This document shows, piece after piece, positions 1 to 10,900 of a stretch of 64,000 nt of DNA (positions are counted from its first letter, which is position 1; each line of letters opens with the position of its first letter). The notes beneath the pieces are model-generated. The model had not been told where the DNA came from. It saw nothing but the letters and a program-made list of their open reading frames with translations, and ran no database searches. A program made the translations under genes and the position numbers. This DNA is from Ophiodon elongatus (Eukaryota; Chordata; Actinopteri; Perciformes; Hexagrammidae), in NCBI GenBank assembly GCA_016806645.1, contig JACSYO010000004.1, positions 186,001 to 250,000 on the forward strand, in the 5' to 3' direction.

Positions 1-1640
1 GCTAGTTTGCCACGGCAGTTTTACATTTTAAAAAGTGTTCACATTATGATCTGTTTTTAACATGAGGGCGAGCTCATCTGTTCAGACAGCCAAACGTTTC
101 TTAGAGAAAATTATTTTAAGAAAATCAACAGAACAAACCTGTCCCTCATTTGACAACTGACTTCTTTATGAGGTATGAATATGGCCAAATGTTTGAATTT
201 ATTTTTCTGTAAAATCACAGTGAATGATGAGCCCTTGGAGATCTTGCGACAGTGTGTATGAGTGTGCAAGTGGTGTGTGTTTGTAAGAGTGTCTTTGTTT
301 TATGTAAGAGATGGTTGTAGATAGACCCAGCAAATCAACAGATTAGCATGCAGACATAGGGTCTTCACTCTCTTCAACTTGAATTTACTAAAATATGAGA
401 ATATAAAAGGAAAACAAACTGAATTTACAGAAAATAAGTGTTACAGTATTTAGCTTTAAAAATCCACTAAGAAAAAATGATTAAGCTCTTTTAATCCATT
501 TTTCTGATTGTTTTTTCTACTTGGTTCCTACTAATGATGATTTGGTAGTCGGTGTCGATGCTGTTCGTCTGATGTAAAGAAAATGACAATGAAGAAGAGG
601 TGTGAGAGAGCTGCTGTGAAACTGCTCTTCACCTCAACGTCAACCCTCCAGGTTTTTTCAGTTGTATCTTAATGTCCACTGTCACTCACACTCTGTCCGA
701 GGGAAGACTCTGGAAGTGTAACGGACGTTGGTTTAATAAATGATTCAAATGTCAAACTAACGCCATATTCTTTTATTTTCCTACTGAGCCATTGTGCAGT
801 CTAACAAGAGAAAAATAACATAAAACCAATCAATGTGTCATATAACTAATTACAAAGCAAAGCAAAATAATGTATGTTCTACCATGATTATGTTCATTAA
901 GTAAAAACTAAATGTCAATGAATGTCCATAACAACTTGTAAAACCACTCTTACGGCTTTATCCACTCCTCTCCTTTCCATCTGAATCCTAAGTACAGTAT
1001 GTACACAGAAGTTGCATATTTAGAAATGATGAAAATATGACTAAACAATGTTGGGGTTTAATAAGTTCTCCTAAGTGGGTGTGGTCGTGTCGTGTTTCCC
1101 CCAACCCAATCCCTCGTATTGCTTGGAAGTGTTGTGAAGTCCTTAATTAAGTATCACGTAAATGAGTTAGTAGGGCGTTTGTGAACGTTAATTGTCAGAT
1201 CTTGTGAGAGTTGCTCACAACATGCTGAGATAGAAAAAGACAATTTTCTCCGGATTTGATGATTAAAAAAAACTCACTTCTGCAATTTTATCGAAAAATA
1301 CAGCTTATTGAGCTTTGAAATTGTATATAACAATTTATTCTAACAGCTCGTGGTGAAATTAGACGTAAATATAAAACATTGCTCGACAAAAAACTGCTTT
1401 TTCAGTGCCAGCAACAAAACAGTGGAATGTTATACCTGCAAATTACAGAATGTATTAGTTTTAGTCAGTATAAAACTAATGTTAAAAAGGGTCATGTTGT
1501 CTCGACCAGTATCTCTCTGCACTGTCCGAGGCTTTCCATTGCATCTTCCCTTTCCACTGCCTGCTGTGAGCATGATTGGCCCAAGCATTTTATAGTAGAC
1601 ATTTGTGTTGTAATATTTAGACAAATCATCCATCAACAGG
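1..1640. other. Intergenic DNA, nothing recognised
   Basis: This is AT-rich sequence with scattered short open frames (the longest, near 1430-1792 on the minus strand, has no recognisable domain). I see no splice-flanked coding exon, RNA gene or clear transposon end here. Confidence 0.5.
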
Positions 1641-1654
1641 GAAATTAAAGCCTC

Positions 1655-1912
1655 TTGTTTGAGAGAGTGAACGGTCTCTTGACAAAGCTCAAGATGAAGA
1701 CCAAGGATTCTGCCGTTCCAGCGCTTTGGATTGTGGGATACAGTCGGCGAGATGGATTGATAGCTCCTATGCATACTGGAGATTTTTTCCAAATCAGTAT
1801 GGCATCCGGGTATTTTACTGGAGCATACTGTAGATTTGCTTTGTTTACATACTTCCTACAACATGCTACATTTTTGCCAAATCAGTACGTACAGGTAGTA
1901 TAGTATGCTCAG
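1655..1912. repeat. Possible MITE-like repeat fragment
   Basis: The stretch has repeated short motifs built around 'tatgcatactg', 'catactgtag' and 'agtatagtatgctcag'. A similar vocabulary recurs at 31570-31860. I recall this composition from small non-autonomous DNA elements in teleosts. The ends are not defined, so the call is tentative. Confidence 0.3.
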
Positions 1913-2009
1913 CAAGCAGAATGAAGTTGGAGCAGTTCAAGACCAAAGGCAGCACATTGAAATAAAGACATAAAGTTGTCTAAAAAGAACTATACACTGA
2001 AGACCAGTA

Positions 2010-2135
2010 GAGGATGCTCTAAGTAAAAGTCCTGCATTCGAAATGTTACCTAAGTAAAAGTACAGAAGCATTATCAACCAAATATACTTTAGGTATCAAA
2101 AGTAAAAGTATTCATTAAGCAGAATAGTTCAGGGC
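2010..2135. repeat. Dispersed 'agtaaaagta' repeat fragment
   Basis: The motif 'aagtaaaagt' occurs at least four times within about 100 bases, together with 'cattaagcagaat'. This matches my memory of a very common short interspersed repeat of teleost genomes. It has no coding content. Confidence 0.4.
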
Positions 2136-2639
2136 GCTAAATCTAAAGATTTGGTTTTAATTTTCTTTAAAAATGTTGCTCACTTTCAACAGATTTAGCT
2201 CATTTTCCCTTGAGTGGTTATGACAGGCTGCAGTTCTACCGGTACCACATCATTGATGGTAAGTTAAGTAACATTAGTTTTAATTTGAACTTTCTAATGC
2301 ATTCAGGATCGAGTTACTGTTAGCTTACCTATCATCGTGCTCACAGAAATACGCGAAATAAACACAACCTCTTCACAGCATATTGTGGCACGCAATGTGT
2401 TGAAATTACGTGTCAGTATTAGGGAAACAATTATGTGATGGGATCAATGTAATGTAAGGTTTAGGCAACCAAGCGAACATAATGTCACAATTGTCGCTTC
2501 ACAATAACTAAACAAACCCAACTCACAAACACCAGTCTTGTTGTTGGAAGTCCTGTTCATTTGACCCATCCCCCTCCCCTCCCGTCTACCGGAAGTTGTC
2601 TTTCTCACTGTTTAATACTACGTCACTATTGTTAAGGTT

Positions 2640-4300
2640 GAATGAAGAAAGCTCCTAAAGCAACTATCTCATGCCTTTATTTTGTAGTTTTTCCATAATT
2701 AATATTTTGTAACATTTCATAATTGGTATTCTGTAACTATTTCATAATCAGTATGTTTAGACTATTTCATCATTACCATGTGTTAAAACTACCATATGCT
2801 TAAATCGTATTATGGTTACCGTGTGTAAATGATGCCACAGCAGTTAGATACAATGTATTGCGCGATCGGGGGAGGTCCTTTGAGACCTGAAGCAGAACGG
2901 GCAACAGGATGACGTACTAAAATGGCGGCGACACGGGACGGTGGAAGGACCCCGCCGCAACGCGGAGACAGAGGACAAGGACTTGGAAGGAATATAAAAG
3001 GACGCGCAGATGGATGTGACGGGACTGCTGGAGCGCACGGACGGCAGCGCGGATCGCTGCGCCAGACGTCGGCGCAAACCGGAAGTCATTGGGGTCACGC
3101 GGCAGGACGAGGGAGACGAGGGCCTGTTGCGTGATCCTGTTCCATGGGACATTTTTCTTATTTTATAATCATGTATTTAATGTGTAATTGTTTTCATTTT
3201 AAAGTAAATACTTTTTTACTTAAACTTCGAACCGCCATTCGGCTTTGTTTACTAGCGGATTCCTCAGTGGGGCTCGGCCTCTTTGTCGTGACGTCTCGAG
3301 TGATACATTCTTCGAAGCAAGGATGCTATTTCTCAACAGATGGCAACCACGAAGGGACTTTAATTAACGGCGGCGAGGAGGCGGCTGAAAGAGGGGAATC
3401 GTCCGGGCACTTTCACAGCGCCAAGTAATATCAGGTGAGCAGATCCTTTTGAAAAAACTGCTGTAGTTAGTTTAGGAGACTTAGGTGGGAGTGCCCGGGG
3501 ATTTTGACTCCGAAAGCCGGGGCGCCCTGATGATCCGTGAAACACAAAGGCTGGTAACTGTATGGTTCTGTTTTTTGCTGAAGTTAATGTTGAGAGTGGG
3601 GGCATGATTACACATTGAATACAATAACTGTTGTATACATATCTGAAATTCCAAAACGCGGTTGGTCGTTCAGCCAGACGTATCGGCGTATAAGTCAATA
3701 AACATATAAAGGTTAGATTGGTATTGATATATAAATGCTAAATTGTGATCTGTTTGTAATCTGTTGATAATTTATAATCTGTTAAAACCAAGCTTGTTAT
3801 CTTGCTTGGCGCCAACTGGAGGCTGAGCGTTGTTGGACGGGGCGTCGTAAACGAGGATTTAAGAGCGCTGAGTGCTGAACGAAGACCACATGTCTCTACT
3901 GCTGGAATACAACGGGGTTCTGAACCACGAGGTTACCACGTGGCTCGACAAGACACGTGGAGAAATCTGCATTGAGTTGCGAACCTGGTGCGTTCGTTGG
4001 ATGACGATTTGCGAATAGTCTTGCTGTGGCGCCATTGTGTTTCAGAGAACCAGTCGCTCTCTGTGGGGTGGGTTTAACTGTGTACGGGGGCCTTAGGTGT
4101 ATAGAGGGAATATTACAAAAGGGGGAAGAATAAGCTGTAAAGGTGCCGAATTTAGATAAAGTTGTTGATTGTGGCCTAGCTTTGAGCTTCGAGCCAGGTC
4201 CTGTAAGGACAAAGGAAAGTTATAGACAAAGGAATTGTGGGGGAAGGGCTGTGATAAGTAACAGCCATTGATTGTATAAGGGGGTGACCCCTAGTGGTGA
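2640..4300 (+). mobile_element. Possible old LTR-element end and leader
   Basis: The block begins with AT-rich imperfect direct repeats (about 2690-2780, units starting 'tttcataat'). It passes into a GC-rich stretch (2840-3130) with a TATA box ('ggaatataaaagg', about 2990), and then an AT-rich segment with 'aaagtaaatac'. The order resembles U3-R-U5 of a retroviral-type LTR. A 'gtggggctcggcc' string near 3270 faintly resembles a proline-tRNA primer-binding site. Neither a second LTR nor gag or pol follows. Alternatives are a CpG-rich promoter of an unannotated transcript or unrelated sequence. This is inference from layout only. Confidence 0.25.
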
Positions 4301-4342
4301 GGAGTAATTTGATTCAACACTGAATATAGATTCGGTTTGAAG

Positions 4343-4396
<54 letters not shown>

Positions 4397-4435
4397 ATAA
4401 ATATATATATATATGTATGTATATATATATATATT
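4343..4435. repeat. (AT)n microsatellite
   Basis: An alternating AT tract with a few 'gtatgt' interruptions. Confidence 0.95.
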
Positions 4436-5096
4436 CATATTCTTCCTTATATTTCTTACTCTCCCTCCCCCGCTGTTAAATGTTTTTTTGGGAATTCCTT
4501 ATTGGCCAGAAAATGAAGACTAGACACCATTTTGCCTGGAGTAACTATTCTAACTGACCCTTCTTGTAGTGCTACAAGCAGGTCAAAGTTTTTACTTACC
4601 TACTTGATTGTTGGCACAATATTTGGTATAGTCATGGTACAGACATTTTTCTGATGACTGTCCTATGTCTTCTAGCCCCATCATAAGGTTGATATTTTAG
4701 CTCTTTACTGAAATGTCTCTCTGTCTTCTGTAAAAATTTGCTGCACACATTGTAGGCTGAAGTGTAATAACCTTGATCTCCTGAATTTTCAGTGCAACCT
4801 TCTGCAAAGTGTTCTTTCGTCCAATACTTTGGTGTATGGCCTAATACCGTATGTTGTATTAAGTGCTTATCAGGGAATGCTAGCATGCAAACACACTAAA
4901 CCAATTATATAAATTAGAAAAGCAAACCAAAATATTTTTTTCATTTAAAAAGATTAACTTTTTAAATAACAGTAGATATATATTTATATTATTATTATTA
5001 TAATTATTATTATAAACTATTTAGAAATGTCCACAGCCCAGCGACGGAGACAAAGCAGGGAGAAAAGCAAGCTGGCTGCTAAGAAAAGCATTTTAT

Positions 5097-5570
5097 TTAC
5101 CATAAATGAATAAATAAATAATGAAACAATGCAAAGAGTAGGGGCCTCTCTGTCCCTGGGCCTCCTCCTTTGCCGGCCCTGGCTTCTTCTACAGAAGGGG
5201 CAGAGGCTGGTGCACTGACTTTGCCACCTGTAGTGGCAGTCAGGTTTGCTGCAACAACCAGGGGCGGACCAATTGAGTGCAGCATCCATAACACATATTT
5301 GGCATGCTCCTCTTGGGAGAGCGACTTCCTCTGTGGAGAGACGGCAACACACCGACACAACTACAAGTCGCATAAAAGGGAGCATAGAAAGACTTTAGCA
5401 GAGGCATAAATATGCACACAGATTTACGTGAGTAGGAGGAAAGAGTTTTCGTGGACACTGACCAATGAAGAACCAGCACGTCTCCGTGAACAGCATGAAG
5501 GAATTTGGCAGCTTCTTGACGTCTGGTCGATCATCCTGCTGGTCTTCACTCTTTCTCTCTATGGGAATAC
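5097..5570 (-). pseudogene. TCF/LEF-like HMG-box fragment, copy A
   Basis: Read on the minus strand, a segment preceded by an acceptor-like 'cccatag' (starting about 5558) encodes DVKKLPNSFMLFT, which resembles the start of the TCF/LEF HMG box (KKPLNAFML). It then runs directly into sequence that in copy B is a separate exon (about 5490-5400), so the middle of the box and an intron have been lost. After 'ctccacag' a second segment from 5330 encodes QRKSLSQEEHAKY, the third-helix region of the same box. In copy B this continues YEEADKEGRLHAQ. Here it switches to an unrelated Pro/Ala/Gly-rich frame that stays open to a stop at 5097-5099. HMG boxes of this family bind and bend DNA as effectors of Wnt signalling. 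This copy is incomplete and probably dead. Confidence 0.55.
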
Positions 5571-5879
5571 AAAATAATAGCAGACACCTGCAATCAAACA
5601 ACAGCTGGAAGAAATCCAATAAAAGGTGAATGTGCTTGAGTTGGTGACCACTGGCACAGATCATGAGCTAGTCACAAAAAATAAACTACACTTTGACCAA
5701 AATGTACTTACTCACTTACTTTGACTTGATGGTGTACAGTGGAGGAGCAGCAGAGTTAAAAGGAGTACATTTTATTTATGTAGCCAAATATCACAAATAA
5801 TACTTAATACATAATTTGTTTTTATAAAGGGTCTTTACAATCTGGTGAATCATGTCGCTCACTTCCATTTTGACTGAAC

Positions 5880-6060
5880 TCTCCTTGTAAGGATGCTGTA
5901 TACGCAAAATGTGTGTACAGCCTCCATCACACCTATCTTTGAGGTGGAAGGCTCCGTCTCCTGTGTCTGTGTGTGAGGAGCCTCCATCACGCCTGTGTAC
6001 GGTACACTGGGGTAACACACAGCTTCTTGACTTGCTGGGTGACCTCTCCAGATGAAGAAG
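5880..6060 (-). pseudogene. Possible linker or N-terminal piece of the HMG-box gene
   Basis: Between the two HMG-box copies the minus strand contains an acidic/serine-rich stretch (SSSSGEVTQQVKK) and a doubled 'GVMEA' motif when read with small frame changes. Position and composition suggest the amino-terminal region of the downstream copy. I cannot assign it to a family, and its splice sites are not clear. Confidence 0.25.
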
Positions 6061-6179
6061 AAGATGCTTCACTACAAACAAACAAAAACACTGATCGATC
6101 CCCTACGACTTGGTAAAACTGGTAAAAGATGGTGCTTCTTATTCTCGAGCTCTAATCCAAGTTGTATGTCAGCAGAATG

Positions 6180-6650
6180 TACAAAGGTAAGCGTTGCTGG
6201 ACGACCAGTCAGGGTTGCTCTGAGCATGTAGACGTCCCTCTTTGTCTGCCTCTTCATAATATTTGGCATGCTCCTCTTTTGAGAGCGACTTCCTCTGTGG
6301 AGAGACGGCAACACACCGACACACAACTACAGGTCACATAAACAGGAGCATAGAAAGACTTTAGCAGATGCATAAATATGCACACAGATTTACACGAGTA
6401 AGAGGAAAGAGTTTTCTTGAACACTGCCCAATGAAGAACCAACACGTCTGCAGAATCTTTTACCGAACCGTCACAAAGGGTTTCGTAACATTGAGCGTCT
6501 CACAGACCAAACACTCACCTTCTGTCCCGGGATGCTTTTACTGACGCACTCAAAGTTTGGCCTCTGCTGTGAACAGCATGAAGGAATTTGGCGGCTTCTT
6601 GACGTTTGGTCGATCATCCTGCTGGTCTTCACGCTTTCTCTCTCTATGGG
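6180..6650 (-). pseudogene. TCF/LEF-like HMG-box pseudogene, copy B
   Basis: Three minus-strand segments reconstruct most of an HMG box. Segment 1 (6643-6519) follows 'cccatag' and ends at a 'gtgagt' donor. It encodes KKPPNSFMLF, then, after a one-base frame change, QQRPNFECVSKSIPGQK. Segment 2 (from 6447) follows 'ctgcag' and encodes DVLVLHWAVFKKTLSS, matching the helix-2 region (DSAAVNxLLGxxWKxLS) poorly. Segment 3 (from 6294) follows 'ctccacag' and encodes QRKSLSKEEHAKYYEEADKE and then GRLHAQSNPDWSS, a very clear match to the TCF/LEF helix-3 region. The frame change in segment 1 indicates a pseudogene. Copy A (5.1-5.6 kb) is its tandem relative. Confidence 0.65.
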
Positions 6651-7082
6651 AATACAAACCAAAAAAAAGTAAGCAGACTTACTTGTCTGTGCTGTACATT
6701 TAAACAACATTCAAAAAGACTGATATAAATAATATTCATGCAGGCATCTTGGTAGTGTAAAGTCCAGCCCTTCTGTGTAGTTTTGTTGTCACTGTCAGGT
6801 TGTCTGTTGTGTTTCCTGTCCCTCACCTTGTCTCTCGTTTCAGACACCTCTCCGCCTGTCTCTTCCTGCTTTCTTACAGTGCAGATGCTCTGCTGCTTGC
6901 ATTTTTTCTGCTAATCTTGTTTTCGTCAGTGAGAAGCTTTGAGCAGCAGCTCCTGGACACTTGAAAATCACTGGGACTGTATTTCTTTGTAGATTTAACA
7001 GGCTATTGCCACAATTACACTAGTTTAAAGATAAACTGCTATAGGCTACTTAGCAGCTAAGCTAAAGCTAAGTAGCAGCAAG

Positions 7083-7940
7083 ATGCCTCCCTTACTCACG
7101 GACAGCTACTACAAACTCCTGCAGAAGATTGCAGTCTTGGAAACAAAGATCCACCGATTAGAAGTGAATGTAGAGGTAAATGGACTGTGTGAGAACGATA
7201 CCACTTTACCATGGATTTAAAATGTTGGACAAGCGCAAGCTAAGACACAGCTAACTAGCACCACCAGGCCTACCAAGAAACAGGAGGGCTGTGTAACAGT
7301 TAATGTATCCTTAAATGGTAGTCCTCCCTGGAACTCTCTCGGTGTAAAGCTGAAGAGGACATCATACCCTCGGGCTGTGGGAGGACGAATAACAGGCAGG
7401 GCCTAGCACCCTGACATTTGTGATGCGACTGTCTGGCCTGCACTACCACACAGGCAGAACTCCTCCTCAACCCCTACACACAGCTGGACACAGCCAAGGA
7501 AAGCTGAGAAAAGTAAAACCAGCAAAGAACTCTACGGCAACCAGGCTTACAACTTGGGAACAGATTTGCTCTGTCGCAGGATCCTAAACCTCAATCTGGT
7601 GACCTGGATAAGCAGCTATCTCCTCAAAGCAGGGTAAGAACTGGGAGTAAATGTGAACGTAAAAGGCCACAGGGAAAGCTACTGACTGAGCCTGAGACTT
7701 TGATTGTTGGTGACTGCTGTAAAAGATGTCAGAACGATGTGCAGCAAGAATACCAAAATACTCTGCTTCCCGATGGATATGGTCTCTAACATGAGACACA
7801 AAATCTTGGACATCGTGGTTGACCATCCCACGGTGAAAAACATCATCGTGCATACAGGAAGCTGTGATACTGTGAAACAACAGTCTGAAGTTCTGAAGCA
7901 AGACTTCATTGATCTGTTAAACACAGTCAGCTCTGTCAAT
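7083..7940 (+). pseudogene. LINE ORF1, N-terminal part (coiled coil plus SGNH-type esterase)
   Basis: The ATG at 7083 opens a short heptad-like stretch (YYKLLQKIAVLETKIHRLE) that soon meets a stop. Further on, 7704-7940 encodes the esterase-like domain typical of L2/CR1 ORF1 proteins: IIVHTGSCDTVKQQSEVLK followed by DFIDLLNTVSSVNEEVFISG. In this family the block-III motif is normally GSND; here the Asn is Cys. ORF1 proteins bind element RNA and assist retrotransposition. The domain is cut at EEVFISGPLPPV by the tandem array and resumes after it. Confidence 0.7.
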
Positions 7941-10900
7941 GAGGAGGTGTTTATCAGTGGCCCTCTTCCACCAGTCAGAGGTGTTTATCAGTGGTCCCCT
8001 TCCACCAGTCAGAGGTGTTTATCAGTGGTCCTCTTCCACCAGTCAGAGGAGATGTTTATCAATGGTCCTCTTCCACCAGTGAGAGGAGGAGATGTTTATC
8101 AGTGGCCCTCTTCCACCAGTCAGAGGAGGAGGTGTTTATCAGTGGTCCTCTTCCACCAGTCAGAGGAGATGTTTATCAGTGGCCCTCTTCCACCAGTCAG
8201 AGGAGATGTTTATTAGTGGCCCTCTTCCACCAGTCAGAGGAGGAGGTGTTTATCAGTGGTCCTCTTCCACCAGTCAGAGGAGGATGTGTTTATCAGTGGT
8301 CCTCTTCCACCAGTCAGAGGAGATGTTTATCAGTGGTCCTCTTCCACCAGTGAGAGGAGGAGATGTTTATCAGTGGCCCTCTTCCACCAGTCAGAGGAGG
8401 AGGTGTTTATCAGTGGTCCTCTTCCACCAGTCAGAGGAGATGTTTATCAGTGGCCCTCTTCCACCAGTCAGAGGAGATGTTTATTAGTGGCCCTCTTCCA
8501 CCAGTCAGAGGAGGAGGTGTTTATCAGTGGTCCTCTTCCACCAGTCAGAGGAGGATGTGTTTATCAGTGGTCCTCTTCCACCAGTCAGAGGAGGAGATGT
8601 TTATCAGTGGTCCTCTTCCACCAGTCAGAGGAGATGTTTATCAGTGGCCCTCTTCCATCAGTTAGGGGAGGAGGTGTTTATCAGTGGCCCTCTTCCATCA
8701 GTCAGAGGAGATGTTTATCAGTGGCCCTCTTCCATCAGTTAGGGGAGGAGGTGTTTATCAGTGGCCCTCTTCCATCAGTCAGAGGAGGAGGTGTTTATCA
8801 GTGGTCTTCTTCCATCAGTCAGAGGAGGAGGTGTTTATCAGTGGTCCTCTTCCACCAGTCAGAGGAGGAGGTGTTTATCAGTGGTCCTCTTCCACCAGTC
8901 AGAGGAGATGTTTATCAGTGGCCCTCTTCCACCAGTCAGAGGAGATGTTTATTAGTGGCCCTCTTCCACCAGTCACAGGAGGAGGTGTTTATCAGTGGTC
9001 CTCTTCCACCAGTCAGAGGAGATGTTTATCAGTGGTCCTCTTCCACCAGTCAGAGGAGATGTTTATCAGTGGCCCTTCCACCAGTCAGAGGAGGTGTTTA
9101 TCAGTGGTCCTCTTCCACCAGTCAGGGAGGAGGTGTTTATCAGTGGTCCTCTTCCACCAGTCAGGGAGGAGGTGTTTATCAGTGGTCCTCTTCCACCAGT
9201 CAGAGGAGATGTTTATCAGTGGCCCTCTTCCACCAGTCAGAGGAGATGTTTATCAGTGGTCCCTTCCACCAGTCAGAGGAGGTGTTTATCAGTGGTCCTC
9301 TTCCACCAGTCAGAGGAGATGTTTATCAGTGGCCCTCTTCCACCAGTCAGAGGAGATGTTTATCAGTGGTCCTCTTCCACCAGTCAGAGGAGGATGTGTT
9401 TATCAGTGGCCCTCTTCCACCAGTCAGAGGAGATGTTTATTAGTGGCCCTCTTCCACCAGTCACAGGAGGAGGTGTTTATCAGTGGTCCTCTTCCACCAG
9501 TCAGAGGAGATGTTTATCAGTGGTCCTCTTCCACCAGTCAGAGGAGATGTTTATCAGTGGCCCTCTTCCACCAGTCAGAGGAGGTGTTTATCAGTGGTCC
9601 TCTTCCACCAGTCAGGGGAGGAGGTGTTTATCAGTGGTCCTCTTCCACCAGTCAGAGGAGGAGGTGTTTATCAGTGGTCCTCTTCCACCAGTCAGAGGAG
9701 GTGTTTATCAGTGGTCCTCTTCCACCAGTCAGAGGAGGATGTGTTTATCAGTGGCCCTCTTCCACCAGTCAGAGGAGATGTTTATCAGTGGCCCTCTTCC
9801 ATCAGTTAGGGGAAGAGGTGTTTATCAGTGGCCCTCTTCCATCAGTTAGGGGAGGAGGTGTTTATCAGTGGCCCTCTTCCATCAGTCAGAGGAGGAGGTG
9901 TTTATCAGTGGTCCTCTTCCATCAGTCAGAGGAGGAGGTGTTTATCAGTGGTCCTCTTCCATCAGTCAGAGGAGGAGGTGTTTATCAGTGGTCCTCTTCC
10001 ATCAGTCAGAGGAGGAGGTGTTTATCAGTGGTCCTCTTCCACCAGTCAGAGGAGGAGGTGTTTATGAGTGGCCCTCTTCCACCAGTCAGAGGGGGTGTTT
10101 ATGAGTGGTCCTCTTCCACCAGTCAGAGGAGGATGTGTTTATCAGTGGTCCTCTTCCACCAGTCAGAGGAGATGTTTATTAGTGGCCCTCTTCCACCAGT
10201 CAGAGGAGATGTTTATCAGTGGCCCTCTTCCACCAGTCAGAGGAGATGTTTATCAGTGGCCCTCTTCCACCAGTCAGAGGAGATGTTTATTAGTGGCCCT
10301 CTTCCACCAGTCAGAGGAGATGTTTATCAGTGGCCCTCTTCCACCAGTCAGAGGAGGTGTTTATCAGTGGCCCTCTTCCATCAGTCAGAGGAGGAGGTGT
10401 TTATCAGTGGTCCTCTTCCACCAGTCAGAGGAGGAGGTGTTTATGAGTGGCCCTCTTCCACCAGTCAGAGGAGGTGTTTATGAGTGGTCCTCTTCCACCA
10501 GTCAGAGGAGATGTTTATCAGTGGTCCTCTTCCACCAGTCAGAGGAGATGTTTATCAGTGGTCCTCTTCCACCAGTCAGAGGAGATGTTTATCAGTGGCC
10601 CTCTTCCACCAGTCAGAGGAGGATGTGTTTATCAGTGGTCCTCTTCCACCAGTCAGAGGAGATGTTTATCAGTAGCCCTCTTCCACCAGTCAGAGGAGAT
10701 GTTTATCAGTGGCCCTCTTCCACCAGTCAGAGGAGATGTTTATCAGTGGCCCTCTTCCATCAGTCAGAGGAGGAGGTGTTTATCAGTGGTCCTCTTCCAC
10801 CAGTCAGAGGAGGAGGTGTTTATGAGTGGCCCTCTTCCACCAGTCAGAGGAGGTGTTTATGAGTGGTCCTCTTCCACCAGTCAGAGGAGGATGTGTTTAT

